Positions 34,559 through 43,996 of a stretch of 64,000 bases of DNA are shown here, one piece after another. Position 1 is the first letter of the stretch, and every line of letters begins with the position of its first letter. Source of the stretch: Prevotella sp. (GTDB lineage Bacteria; Bacteroidota; Bacteroidia; Bacteroidales; Bacteroidaceae); NCBI GenBank assembly GCA_017554145.1, contig JAFZIZ010000005.1:62001-126000 (forward strand). Reading direction: 5' to 3'. The translations under genes and the position numbers were made by a program. The notes under the pieces are model-generated. The model did not search any database, was not told the origin of the DNA, and worked only from the letters and a program-made list of their open reading frames with translations.

Positions 34559-34592
34559 ATTGTATGCAATAGTCAGTATTAATATCCGCTTG

Positions 34593-34600
34593 CAAAGGTA
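34593..34600 (-). promoter_or_regulatory. -7 element before the CE7 gene
   Basis: On the minus strand this reads TACCTTTG, about 35 bases before the CE7 ATG, with no clear -33 box. It suggests separate transcription of the CE7-GH26-GH130-carrier-epimerase block. Confidence 0.55.
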
Positions 34601-34663
34601 GCACTATTTTTCTGAAAACTATAATACTTTATTGCCTATCTCACATACTTTCTAATACAATTA

Positions 34664-35956
34664 TCACTTTACGTGGCTCATCCTATCTACCTGACTACGA
34701 ATCACAGCCAATGTAGAGGTATCGCTAGCAAAAACAGAGTTTAGTCCCTGTGCTTCCTGGGCAGGATCATTGGTATAGTCATCGCCAACTTGCCATTGCT
34801 CATGCTTGGGAACCGCAAAGCCTCCCCAGCCCCAGAAATTACAGCCAGCGAACTTGCCTCCCTGCTCTGCATTGTCTGCCACAAGGGAGAATACATATTC
34901 ATAATAGCCATCGCGCCCCTTGGTGGGAGTACCTATCTCGAACTTAAAGCCATCACGGGGATAACCGAACTCTTCCATCACAAGCGGCTTGTTCAGTTTG
35001 TCGCAGATGGCAAGATGCTTGTCGATATACTCCTTCGTATTCTGACAGGAACGCTCTAAATGCTCTATCAACGAGTCAGGCTTAGCCCATCCCCAGTTAT
35101 AGGGCCACAAGTGTACATTACAATAGTCGATATTCTTGTCAGCACAGATGCGTTCATAACTCTCATTGTCGTTCTCACAACCCCATGAGCCTTCACTGCC
35201 TACAGAGATCAAGTGATTCTTATCGAGTGAGCGAATCAGGGCAGAAGTCTCTGCAAGCCATTTCTCGAAAGCAGGCAGTGCCTCTTTAGAGAAAGCACGC
35301 GGCTCATTGCCTATCTGCCACGACATGATGGTCGGGTCTTCCGTATATTTCTTGCCTGTATAGCGATTGGTACGACCAATGATGAAGCGCACATAGTCAT
35401 AGAACAACTGATGTGCCTTCTCGTTGGTGGCATATTTCGACATCGCCTCCATAAAGGCAGGATAACCAACGTCGTCAGGGCGAGGCTGCTTACCAGCACC
35501 TGCCTGTTCCAAATAGAAGCCATAGCCACCACTCCATTCCCATGAATTGTTCAGGTAGAGCACAGCCACCATCTCGCGTTTCCCCATCTCCATCAGCAGA
35601 TAATCGAGACCTGCAAGGATGGTATCGTTATAGACACCAGGTGCTATCTGTAGCGTAGGCTCTACCTTGGTCTTTACGCCACGTTCTCCATCCGAGCCAA
35701 CGAGGATACGCAGGTTATCAATACCCATGCGCTTCATCTCATCCAGTTCGCGACCTAAGCGTTCGCGATTGCCACCCTGTCCTTCAGAACCTAAAATGGC
35801 GCCATACCAGAAGTTAGTACCTACATAATAATAAGGTACGCCTGCGCGCACGAAGTGTCCATTCTCTACGCGGATAAAGTCGGAAGTATCGTTTTGTTGT
35901 TGGCATGCCACAAAGAAGGCAGCCATGATAGTTAGTAGAAATAATATTTTTTTCAT
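34664..35956 (-). CDS. GH5_7-type endo-beta-1,4-mannanase, lipoprotein
   Basis: A 430-residue lipoprotein (MKKILFLLTIMAAFFVAC) with a GH5 barrel of the mannanase subfamily 7 type. Landmarks are YYVGTNFWYGAILGS at the start of the barrel, DNLRILVGSDGE, the acid/base Glu218 in WQIGNEPRAF, the HLWPYNWGW aromatic site and the nucleophile Glu329 in VMEEFGYPRDG. It should cut beta-mannan internally at the cell surface or in the periplasm. The gap to the upstream gene holds a hairpin that may reduce read-through. Confidence 0.92.
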   Translation of the reverse strand: MKKILFLLTIMAAFFVACQQQNDTSDFIRVENGHFVRAGVPYYYVGTNFWYGAILGSEGQGGNRERLGRELDEMKRMGIDNLRILVGSDGERGVKTKVEPTLQIAPGVYNDTILAGLDYLLMEMGKREMVAVLYLNNSWEWSGGYGFYLEQAGAGKQPRPDDVGYPAFMEAMSKYATNEKAHQLFYDYVRFIIGRTNRYTGKKYTEDPTIMSWQIGNEPRAFSKEALPAFEKWLAETSALIRSLDKNHLISVGSEGSWGCENDNESYERICADKNIDYCNVHLWPYNWGWAKPDSLIEHLERSCQNTKEYIDKHLAICDKLNKPLVMEEFGYPRDGFKFEIGTPTKGRDGYYEYVFSLVADNAEQGGKFAGCNFWGWGGFAVPKHEQWQVGDDYTNDPAQEAQGLNSVFASDTSTLAVIRSQVDRMSHVK

Positions 35957-35976
35957 TTGTTGATGAGAAAAAGAAT

Positions 35977-35998
35977 GGCTGCTCTATCGGGCAGCCAC
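35977..35998 (-). terminator. Intergenic hairpin between the secreted protein and GH5_7 genes
   Basis: TGGCTGC and GCAGCCA form a seven-base-pair stem with an eight-base loop. On the minus strand it is followed by ATTCTTTTTCTC, an interrupted T run. It may be a partial terminator or an mRNA-stabilising structure. Confidence 0.6.
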
Positions 35999-36029
35999 TC
36001 TTATAATAGTTTAAACCTTAAGTCTTGGA

Positions 36030-37232
36030 TTACTTCTGGATGAACTTCTTACCGTTCTCGATAACGAGACCCTTGTAAGACTTGTCAACCTTCTGACCAG
36101 CGAGGTTGTAACGTACCCAACCATTCTTAGTCAGTTTGTAAGTCTCTACGATACCAGTCTCCATTCTTGCTACCATAGCAAACATGTCCTTGAAGTAGAT
36201 GGTGTTCTGGAACTCGCCATTGTTCAAGCAGATAGCGATATGATCCACGCTCTCTTTCTCATATGTCTCGGTCGTGATAGTATTCCATTCTGTTGTAACA
36301 TTAGGAAGACTTGCTCCGATACCGCACCAGCCACCCTGTCCAATTTGGGGCTGCATGCTTGCTGCCTGCTCTACTTTAGCCTTCCAGTCCCATACCCAAT
36401 AAACCTGATCACCCTTGCCGAGTGCATTTTCAAAGGCGATAAAGAACTGAAGTTGCCAATCCTCGGGTCCACCTGCACTTGCCGGATCAATGTCAACCTT
36501 GTATGCACCTTCAGACTCATCAAACTCAAGAGTAGCACCTGTCGCAGAACACTTGAAAGAAGTAGAAGGATCCTGACCCTCTAACTGATCCGTGAACTCG
36601 CCTAACTCTGTCCAAGCAATTCCCTCAGCTTCATAAGCAGCCTTCAGATCATCCAGTGTACCAACAGCAATGCTCTTGATAGTCATAGTACCACCTGCGC
36701 CAGACATTTCCTGAATGGTAATCTCTCTTGGATGCTCAATCCAGAAATCGCCAACAAAAGAATCATCAAAAGTCATATTACCGTCGTCGTCTTTGGCTGT
36801 CAACTCACCATTCTCAACGGTAGCATCCTGATCAAGCTCGATGGCAATAATACCCTTATCATCAATTGTCTTGCTCTGGCTTTGGTATACTTCACCCCAC
36901 TGACCGGTCTCTTTCCAGTCATTATAATTGATGGTGAAGGTTACGTTGTTAGCCCTTGGCTTTTGGGTAGTTTCACCAGTGTCAGGATCTACTACTTCCT
37001 CTGGTGTTGTTTCAATAGACTCAACTACAATCCACAGATACTCTTTTCCGTACCAGTCCTGTCCTTTGACATTAATACCGCCACCTTTCCAACCTGCTCC
37101 GAAAGTGAAGGTGTTTCCATCCAGAGTACAGTTGTCCCAAGGAGCAAACGTACTGTAGTCAATCTCTACGGCCTGTGCATTAGCACCAATAGCCATAAAT
37201 ACCGTTGCGATTAAAGTAAAAAACTTTTTCAT
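36030..37232 (-). CDS. Secreted protein of the mannan locus, possible carbohydrate-binding protein with sorting-like C terminus
   Basis: I do not recognise the central domains. The 400-residue product has a signal peptide (MKKFFTLIATVFMAIGANAQ). Two beta-rich halves follow (about 25-200 and 215-350), with many Trp and acidic residues that look like jelly-roll carbohydrate-binding modules. The C terminus (WVRYNLAGQKVDKSYKGLV, then IENGKKFIQK) is a motif seen at the ends of many Prevotella secreted proteins and resembles a degenerate type-A type IX sorting signal. No catalytic pair of acids is evident. It is the first gene after a separate -7 element and is followed by GH5_7, so a role as mannan-binding helper is the best inference. 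Confidence 0.75.
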   Translation of the reverse strand: MKKFFTLIATVFMAIGANAQAVEIDYSTFAPWDNCTLDGNTFTFGAGWKGGGINVKGQDWYGKEYLWIVVESIETTPEEVVDPDTGETTQKPRANNVTFTINYNDWKETGQWGEVYQSQSKTIDDKGIIAIELDQDATVENGELTAKDDDGNMTFDDSFVGDFWIEHPREITIQEMSGAGGTMTIKSIAVGTLDDLKAAYEAEGIAWTELGEFTDQLEGQDPSTSFKCSATGATLEFDESEGAYKVDIDPASAGGPEDWQLQFFIAFENALGKGDQVYWVWDWKAKVEQAASMQPQIGQGGWCGIGASLPNVTTEWNTITTETYEKESVDHIAICLNNGEFQNTIYFKDMFAMVARMETGIVETYKLTKNGWVRYNLAGQKVDKSYKGLVIENGKKFIQK

Positions 37233-37311
37233 ACGCTTTAATTTGTTTTTTTGGTTAATAATATGAATTTAATTAATTAATATAAAGATTCAGATTTTCA
37301 ATAATCCGATG

Positions 37312-37319
37312 CAAAGATA
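37312..37319 (-). promoter_or_regulatory. -7 element before the secreted mannan-locus protein
   Basis: TATCTTTG on the minus strand, about 80 bases before the ATG, within the longest gene-free stretch of the window (37233-37497). No -33 TTTG at the right distance was found, and I see no small gene or RNA in this gap. Confidence 0.55.
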
Positions 37320-37497
37320 AGGGGTTTCTTTGAAATACGGTTTAGAAATCATCCCAAAAACTTTCTTTTTTGTAACATTTAACATATAAACAACTGTTTT
37401 CTCTTAAATTTCTGTCGAATGGACCTATAATTTCAGACAGGAGGAACCTATTATGATATAAAAAGAGACAAATTCCGTTGCCCAGATGTTGCCATTA

Positions 37498-38517
37498 TCA
37501 TCGAACGTGATACAGCCCATTGACATCATGCAGGAACAACGTCTTCTTGTCGTTGTAGAAACGCACAAAATCGGAAGAAGACTGTTGTCCTGGATAGGGA
37601 GCAAAATAATATTCTTGTTGGTTATGGGCATTACGCCATACCATGACATAACAAATGGGGTATTTTGCCAATACAGGAGCCAAGGTCTTCGTCCACCAAT
37701 CTTTGGTTTTGATACGTTCATAGCCCGTTTCTGTCAGAGCCAGTGCTTTCTGGCGTTTCTTTGCTACTGCACTCAACATCGCAAGGTTCTTGTCCAACAA
37801 AGTAGCATATCCCGCAATCTGCGTCGAGTCTGCCTCCAGTGCATCACAATAGCATTCAACGCCAATGAGGTCGATAATATCATCCCCAGGGTATTGAGCC
37901 AAAAACTCCGCTTCGTTGCCTTCAGCATTTGCCTCTGCAGAGTAAGCGTAGAGCACATTGTTCACCCTTTTCTCTTTCATTCGGTCAACCACCATGGCCC
38001 AAAGTTCCTTGGTCTGATCTTTTCGCAGTCGCAGCACAACAGGTACTTTCACTCCGTAAGGCGTCTCCAGGGAGTTCAGGAAGTCTGCCACAAGGTCGAC
38101 ATCCCCTTGTATACCATCATCAATAGTCCAAGACAGCGACACCATGCCTCCATGGTCATATTGTCGGATAACCTCTTGACGAATACGTTCAAAGGGCACA
38201 CCATCGATATTGACAGAGTCACCTTTTTCAATATTTCCAAGATCAAAACCCAACAAGGCAGGATAGTCATTACATACGCCCTTCACATCGGAATGATCAT
38301 CTTCGTATTCCCATCCAACTCCATATACGGTGTCGTCTTGGTGCCCAAACAGATATACACCACTGTCGCCCAACACTTTCAGATTAGTCAACAGATTCTC
38401 TGTACGTTGAGTACGGCCAGTGTCTGCAAGCGGATCGTCCGCTTTACGTTGATTGCCACCACACGAGGCAAGAACCAGTGTGGTGGCAATAATCATGATG
38501 AATTTCAAATTTTTCAA
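37498..38517 (-). CDS. GH26-like lipoprotein lacking the catalytic acid/base region
   Basis: A 339-residue lipoprotein (lipobox VLASC) clearly related to the GH26 at 32118: both share YGHQDD/FGHQDD, WEYD, CGDYPA/CNDYPA, GFDLG, YPGDD and the YLLTWRN/YVMVWRN end. The nucleophile Glu263 remains in ALTETGYE. The segment SWHPRNP is replaced by SWTIDDG, about 30 residues are missing after it, and the acid/base motif RPWHENSGSWFWWG is replaced by LRLRKDQTKELW. The reading frame is intact. It therefore should not be a normal retaining mannanase; it may be a glycan-binding protein or have a different chemistry. It follows the GH5_4-like gene by 18 bases in the susC operon. Confidence 0.88.
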   Translation of the reverse strand: MKNLKFIMIIATTLVLASCGGNQRKADDPLADTGRTQRTENLLTNLKVLGDSGVYLFGHQDDTVYGVGWEYEDDHSDVKGVCNDYPALLGFDLGNIEKGDSVNIDGVPFERIRQEVIRQYDHGGMVSLSWTIDDGIQGDVDLVADFLNSLETPYGVKVPVVLRLRKDQTKELWAMVVDRMKEKRVNNVLYAYSAEANAEGNEAEFLAQYPGDDIIDLIGVECYCDALEADSTQIAGYATLLDKNLAMLSAVAKKRQKALALTETGYERIKTKDWWTKTLAPVLAKYPICYVMVWRNAHNQQEYYFAPYPGQQSSSDFVRFYNDKKTLFLHDVNGLYHVR

Positions 38518-38535
38518 TTATCCAATTCTTTAGTT

Positions 38536-40080
38536 CTACTCTTCTTCAGTTGCTGGTGTTTCTGGTGAGTGTGTCCAAATAGTTTCAAAATCATAGTAGG
38601 AATCATCCGTACATGCCTTAACCATCATAGGAACAACGGTCTCACTGTCATTCAACCAAGCACCATTGGCATGGTCAATAAAACCATTAGCCTCGTTTCC
38701 GCTACCCTTTGCGTTATTATCCCAGACGAACATGGGGATGCCTGCCAAGTGTGCAGCACGGCAGTAGTACTCCAGATAATACTTACGGAAGGCGTTAGCA
38801 CTCTCTGTACTCTGCCATACGCAACCATACTCACCCAGATAGCAAGGGATTCCCTTTTCTATATAGGCAGTACGCAGTTTATAGAGTTGGGCGAGGACAT
38901 ACTCCTCATTGGCACCCGATATTGACTTTTTAGGATCTGCATTATGTCCCCAACTATTAACAGCCACAGAGCCATCATCATTCATTGGATGCAAACAGAA
39001 AGCATACGGGTCGTAGCAGTGAACAGCTACCATCACATGGTCGTCAGCAGGAATTGTCAGATGAGCAATGGTCAAATCAATATTGGCTGCATAACCACTG
39101 ATACCAATCCAACGGGTAGCATTGTTACCACCAGTACTACGGATGGCATCAATGGCAAGCTGATTCCAGTTGTTCAGCATTGCAAATTGGGGATCAGAAC
39201 CCGTGCTCCAGTCGTCTCCTGAATGAACCTCGTTGAAGGTCTCAAATATCAGTTGGTCTCCATAGTTAGCAAACTTAGTGGCAACCTGTGTCCAAAGAGT
39301 TGTAATCAAAGCAGCATATTCTTCTGCTTTATCAGGAATCAAAGCAGCACTGCCAATTTCTGTCTCGAAAGAGTCATGATGCGTATTCAGAATGACATTC
39401 AGACCAGCAGCAATTGCTAAGTCAACGACACCGGCCACCTCGTCAAGGTAAGCTGCGTCTATCACATTGTTCTCATCCATATGGATAGTCCATGTCACAG
39501 GAATACGTACTGTCTTAGCACCTGCTGCAGCAAGAGCTTCAAAGGTTGCGGCTGTTGGTGTCGCACCGTCCCAGTAGCCATAATCCATGTTACTGGTATC
39601 GAAGTGGTTACCTAAGTTCCATCCCCATCCCAACTTCTGAGTCATCTCTGTAGCCTTGTTGGCAGGCAGATCCTTGACAACCCAAGTTACATTGATGTCC
39701 TTATCATAGGGATCACCCTGAGAACCAGTAATAAGTCCTGCAGGAATCACCAGGTTCTGCGTTTTGCTGAAAGACACATCAGCATAGATGGTCAGCACGG
39801 AGTCAGCACCCAAAACCAATGCTTTCTTCACAGGTACACCATTCAGTGTAATTTTGCTGGTATTTTTTGTCATGAAGTTGACCTTCTTGTCAAACTTCAC
39901 CTTAATGACCTTGTCTCCAAAGAGCAACACGTCACTCTCCGCGGGTGTGATTGAGACATACTCTGGAGCACCCACCTCTGGAATGCTATACTGGGCATCC
40001 GTGTCTTGGCAGGCTGTGGCAAAGAATGCCACAGCTGCTATCGACAGTGTATTAAATATCTTATTCAGTTTCATATTCAA
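38536..40080 (-). CDS. GH5 (subfamily 4-like) endoglucanase/glucomannanase lipoprotein
   Basis: A 514-residue lipoprotein (lipobox FATAC). Residues about 30-140 form an Ig-like domain (SITPAESDVLLFGDKVIKVK), then comes a GH5 barrel. Its landmarks are LGWGWNLGNHFD, TVRIPVTWTIH, VILNTHHDSF, the acid/base Glu284 in FETFNEVHSG, HCYDPYAF and the nucleophile Glu417 in YLGEYGCVW. This pattern is closest to subfamily 4, which acts on beta-1,4-glucans, xyloglucan or glucomannan. Placed next to SusC/SusD in a mannan locus, glucomannan is the likely surface substrate. Subfamily assignment is by eye. Confidence 0.88.
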   Translation of the reverse strand: MNMKLNKIFNTLSIAAVAFFATACQDTDAQYSIPEVGAPEYVSITPAESDVLLFGDKVIKVKFDKKVNFMTKNTSKITLNGVPVKKALVLGADSVLTIYADVSFSKTQNLVIPAGLITGSQGDPYDKDINVTWVVKDLPANKATEMTQKLGWGWNLGNHFDTSNMDYGYWDGATPTAATFEALAAAGAKTVRIPVTWTIHMDENNVIDAAYLDEVAGVVDLAIAAGLNVILNTHHDSFETEIGSAALIPDKAEEYAALITTLWTQVATKFANYGDQLIFETFNEVHSGDDWSTGSDPQFAMLNNWNQLAIDAIRSTGGNNATRWIGISGYAANIDLTIAHLTIPADDHVMVAVHCYDPYAFCLHPMNDDGSVAVNSWGHNADPKKSISGANEEYVLAQLYKLRTAYIEKGIPCYLGEYGCVWQSTESANAFRKYYLEYYCRAAHLAGIPMFVWDNNAKGSGNEANGFIDHANGAWLNDSETVVPMMVKACTDDSYYDFETIWTHSPETPATEEE

Positions 40081-40097
40081 TAATTTTTAAAAAATCT

Positions 40098-42524
40098 TTA
40101 TGGTAGAATAGCAATTTTCTTTACTCCAGCCAAGTCGCTTTGTATCCAGAAACCACCCCCATTGAGAGCTTCTATCATAGCATCATCAAAGACTTGTTCA
40201 AGAACTTCTTTATCAGGTGCCCAGTCTGCTATAGTATAAACTTGAACCCATGAAGAATTGTTGATTTGAACTTGTCCTTTATTAGAAGCATCTTTGTAAA
40301 CCAAGAACTTAGACCCCTTCTTAACACCAATCTCATTAAGCATTGCCTTTGTCAAGTTTATCTGTCCAACTGCACTCCAAGTAAAGGTGAAAGGATAAGT
40401 AATTGCATCGCCATTATTAGTCTTAGCGAAAGTTGCGATATCTATTTCTTGAGGTATTTCTATGACCAGTTCAATCTTATTTAATGTAACGTTCTGACCA
40501 TTGATGAACATACTTCCACCCCAATCAAGAATTGACGGATCAGTCAGATGATTAATATCTGCAGTCGAAAGTGGTATGTATGCCTTTGTCTCGTTAGGAT
40601 CAAACTCGAAGAAGTATTCACTTTCTCCAACACATCCTGCTAGTTTTATATTCTTCCAGTGACCATCATTAAACTTAACCTTTGCAACAGCAGCCTCAAC
40701 AGCATAAGAAATAACCATAGTAACCTCTCCTTCTGGCAGATCCTTGAAGGCATCAACAGGAATGGTCAAGTTATTTGTCCACGAGCCAACACTAGCTGGA
40801 CCAGTAAAGATAACCTTCGATATAGAAGTTGAAGGTTTAACTGTTATATTGTAAGATATCTCACCATTAGAAGAGACCAATTTCACTACAGATTTGGCCT
40901 TAGCTTTTTCAGGTATACCAAAAGTCAGATTTGAGTTTTTCTCTGAATATACATATTTCACCTCAATATCATTGACATAGACATTGGTCAGTTTGTCTGC
41001 ATTCTTAACAGGGACAGTAAAGACATCACCTGCAGCAGGAATATTGTCCTCAATTTCGAAATCAGGCATTTGGGTGATATAACAGAATACGGCCTCATTG
41101 ATTGTCAGCTCTGGAGCTTCAACAGAAGTACCATTGGCAAGATCCAGTTTAGGTTTGCCAGAAGTAGCCTCCATCGGAACGGTAACTGTAAGAGTCGTAC
41201 CATCTGCAGAGACAGCGCCCTCCTCCAATGTGGCTGTAGCTTCACCGAAAGTAACACTCTTCACGAGGTCGAGGTTCGTACCTGTAATCTTCAATTCTGC
41301 ACCTGCACTGACAGGATTGGCATTATAAGCGGTAGCAACAGGCTTCACCAATGTGAATGCTACCTCAACGGTCTCACCATTAGCCATGACAAGCTTCAGA
41401 GTTCCCTCCGTTGCTGTTTCAGGTACAAGTGCAACGACCACCTTGTCGGCAGCCACATTAAGATTATCACCTGTAACAGCATCGGCACCTTCAAACTGAA
41501 CAGCTGTTACCAGATCCATATCTTTACCCGTAATGGTCAGTTTACCAAGAGCTTTTACAGGATTAGGAGCAGCAACACACTCACTTGGCTTCACTGTAAC
41601 CAATGAGGCAACAGGCACCTCTTCTCCAGACTTGCAGACGAGGTTGAATACTCCTGCAGGTGCCTCTGCTGGCAACTTAAACTTCAAGGCTGTTCCATCC
41701 TCACTCATCGAGAAGTCTGTCACCTCAACGTCACCGAACTTGATGGCGCTTACAACATTAAAGTAATCACCATTGAGGGTAATCTCCTCACCTGATTTCA
41801 CCGTGATTTCACCTTCTGCCTCTGCCTCTCCGCGTGGAGACACAATCTTACTGATAGAGGGAAGACCAACACTCAGAGCCTTCTCAGAAACGATAGTTTG
41901 ATAGGTTAACTCATCCTCCTCTTTAGCAGTACGCTGGATAGTCAGGTCAGCAGTATAGAACTCCAGTTTACCCGTCTTAGCTTCCTCAGGAACCTTCACT
42001 TCGATGTAGTAACGATCCTGTGATACGAAATCATTGAAAGAAACGAGTACACCATCGGCAAAAGCCATAGAGTTGATTAAGTCCAAATAGTCACCCTCAA
42101 TCTTGATAGTCTCACCTGGCATTACCGTCTCCTCAGGAATCTTTGTAACCTCAACACCCTCGATGTACTCCAACTGAGTCTTGGTCGTAATGGTCTGGTC
42201 GGTTTTGGTCTTCAGGGTAACATAACCCACCTTAGGACCATCCTTTGGAACTGTAATACGAATCTCACTGGGAACACCCGCCTTAAGCACATCGAAGTTT
42301 GTAATCTCACCCACACCAGGAATGGTGATACTGGCGATCTGGTCAAGATTGCTACCCACGAAGCGCAACTGTCCACCACGCATCACTGGGTTTGGACCAT
42401 AAGCATTGAGACTGACACCGCCTTGATACTGATTAGTGCCTAAGTCATCATTGCTGCACGCTGTCAGGGATAGCCCAACAAGGGCTACCACTAACAAAGC
42501 GAATATATTCTTTATTTTTTTCAT
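40098..42524 (-). CDS. Surface lipoprotein with six IPT/TIG-like domains and C-terminal beta domain (SGBP-like)
   Basis: An 808-residue lipoprotein; the start at MKKIKNIFALLVVALVGLSLTAC is preferred over an ATG four codons upstream. Six immunoglobulin-like IPT modules of about 85-100 residues follow each other, each with a pattern like PVMRGGQLRFVGSNLDQI or PVSAGAELKITGTNLDLV. The last about 230 residues (from STSISKVIFTGP) differ and have exposed aromatics (GSWTNNL, GHWKNIKL, LDWGGSMF). By position after SusC, SusD and a glycan-binding protein it should be an extended surface protein that holds glycan away from the membrane. It is acidic and has no enzyme motif. Confidence 0.82.
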   Translation of the reverse strand: MKKIKNIFALLVVALVGLSLTACSNDDLGTNQYQGGVSLNAYGPNPVMRGGQLRFVGSNLDQIASITIPGVGEITNFDVLKAGVPSEIRITVPKDGPKVGYVTLKTKTDQTITTKTQLEYIEGVEVTKIPEETVMPGETIKIEGDYLDLINSMAFADGVLVSFNDFVSQDRYYIEVKVPEEAKTGKLEFYTADLTIQRTAKEEDELTYQTIVSEKALSVGLPSISKIVSPRGEAEAEGEITVKSGEEITLNGDYFNVVSAIKFGDVEVTDFSMSEDGTALKFKLPAEAPAGVFNLVCKSGEEVPVASLVTVKPSECVAAPNPVKALGKLTITGKDMDLVTAVQFEGADAVTGDNLNVAADKVVVALVPETATEGTLKLVMANGETVEVAFTLVKPVATAYNANPVSAGAELKITGTNLDLVKSVTFGEATATLEEGAVSADGTTLTVTVPMEATSGKPKLDLANGTSVEAPELTINEAVFCYITQMPDFEIEDNIPAAGDVFTVPVKNADKLTNVYVNDIEVKYVYSEKNSNLTFGIPEKAKAKSVVKLVSSNGEISYNITVKPSTSISKVIFTGPASVGSWTNNLTIPVDAFKDLPEGEVTMVISYAVEAAVAKVKFNDGHWKNIKLAGCVGESEYFFEFDPNETKAYIPLSTADINHLTDPSILDWGGSMFINGQNVTLNKIELVIEIPQEIDIATFAKTNNGDAITYPFTFTWSAVGQINLTKAMLNEIGVKKGSKFLVYKDASNKGQVQINNSSWVQVYTIADWAPDKEVLEQVFDDAMIEALNGGGFWIQSDLAGVKKIAILP

Positions 42525-42538
42525 ATCTGTATACATTT

Positions 42539-43975
42539 TTATTTATTCGGAATTACACGGATATTGTCAATCTTGATGATAGGCTGACATTCAGTACCGT
42601 TGACACCACCGCCAATGACGAAAATCGTCAGACTGGCAAAATCTCTTTCTTTCAGATTGAAGGTCAGACCAGAACCATCGAAAGCGTAGACGAAGCTAGA
42701 TGCAATAGGTATGGTAACTGTCTGCCATTTACCACCAGTATCATAAGAGCCTGTGGTTGTCCATGGGCGATAGAGGGCACGTGGCAATGGTTCTTTATCT
42801 TTGAAATAATCATCGCCATCCCAGTCAGATATACCAGGACCACGGAAGAAGATGTTGTTGGCGCCATGCACTTTTTCACCATAGGTGTCTGGAGAATTAC
42901 CGCTCAACGTCACATAATCAGTCGGAGCAAAGATAATCTGCATAGCACCTGCCTTCCAAGCATTGCTTGAAGGGATAAACATCTCAAACTTGAGAATCAT
43001 CTTTTCAGGTTTCGACAAGTCAACGCCATCGATATCGAACAAACGGATACCTTGTGGATCTGGGTAGGTCTGCGGAGTTTTCCAGTCACCACACCAGTAC
43101 TCGAAGGAGAAGTTATTGTCATCCCAACCACCATCTTCCGACATCGTGGCAGAACCATCTCCAAGCTGATAGTAGTTACCCTTGATACCACCTTCTGAAC
43201 CGATAGCATAAGCTGACTTGTGCCAACCTTGTACGTCACGACCGTTGTCGAAATCAAACATCAAACCACGATCGTCAAGATAGTAGAATGCAGAGGTTGA
43301 AGAGCCATAAATAGAAGTCATGGCAATCGGGCCCTTAGCTGCACCCTCTGGGATTGTTACCTCCACAGAGGTGTAATCATCAGCAATGCTGACAATCTCT
43401 GCTGGAATCTGATTACCACTAGCATTCGTAAAGAACACCTCCAATGGCGAATCCTCATAATTCACGAAATAGTCACCAGAGAATGTGACTCGGTCACCAA
43501 TGGCCGCATACTCACAAGACATTTCAGAGATATTAGGAGCAGGTATCTCAACACGGAAGTCGTGCTCTACAGTCTCACCATCACGCGTAACCAGATAAAT
43601 CTTATTGGTCACCTGCTTGGGAACACTCTTTGGCACATCCACTATCAGGGTGTTATCAGTAATATAGCTAGTATTCAACACTGCCTTACAATCGTTGAAA
43701 TAAAGCTCATAGACGCTGCGCAGGTTCTCACCTACCAGACACAAAGTGCTCTGTGGTGATGCGCTCTCCACCAATTCACCGTTGGTGTAATGGGTATCGC
43801 TTGCATCATTGTTGTTCTTAATCTCAGTAGAGAGGCAGCGGACATAGTTGACGGAAGGAGTACCATCAGCCACCTCGTATTTGTCTGGCTGGTCTTTACA
43901 GGAAGTCATTGTCAGTCCTGCCACGGCAAATGCCATGAAAAGCAACCCTTTTGTATATTGATTCATCTTATTCAT
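42539..43975 (-). CDS. Surface glycan-binding lipoprotein (SGBP-B / XBD-like)
   Basis: A 478-residue lipoprotein (lipobox TMTSC). Two IPT-like modules (about 70-145 and 150-230) precede a C-terminal beta-sandwich of about 240 residues with many Trp and Tyr (VQGWHKSAY, FSFEYWCGDWKTPQTY, ISDWDGDDYF). This layout matches surface glycan-binding proteins with the domain described for xyloglucan-binding SGBP-B. Here the ligand is inferred to be glucomannan or mannan. It lies directly after SusD, the usual place of SusE-like proteins. Confidence 0.88.
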   Translation of the reverse strand: MNKMNQYTKGLLFMAFAVAGLTMTSCKDQPDKYEVADGTPSVNYVRCLSTEIKNNNDASDTHYTNGELVESASPQSTLCLVGENLRSVYELYFNDCKAVLNTSYITDNTLIVDVPKSVPKQVTNKIYLVTRDGETVEHDFRVEIPAPNISEMSCEYAAIGDRVTFSGDYFVNYEDSPLEVFFTNASGNQIPAEIVSIADDYTSVEVTIPEGAAKGPIAMTSIYGSSTSAFYYLDDRGLMFDFDNGRDVQGWHKSAYAIGSEGGIKGNYYQLGDGSATMSEDGGWDDNNFSFEYWCGDWKTPQTYPDPQGIRLFDIDGVDLSKPEKMILKFEMFIPSSNAWKAGAMQIIFAPTDYVTLSGNSPDTYGEKVHGANNIFFRGPGISDWDGDDYFKDKEPLPRALYRPWTTTGSYDTGGKWQTVTIPIASSFVYAFDGSGLTFNLKERDFASLTIFVIGGGVNGTECQPIIKIDNIRVIPNK

Positions 43976-43996
43976 ATGATAATCTTCTTTAGATGA

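Noticed and set aside
37486-38568. A 360-codon open frame on the plus strand
   Set aside because: It is the exact antisense of the GH26-like gene, has an unnatural Cys/His-rich composition and no family features.
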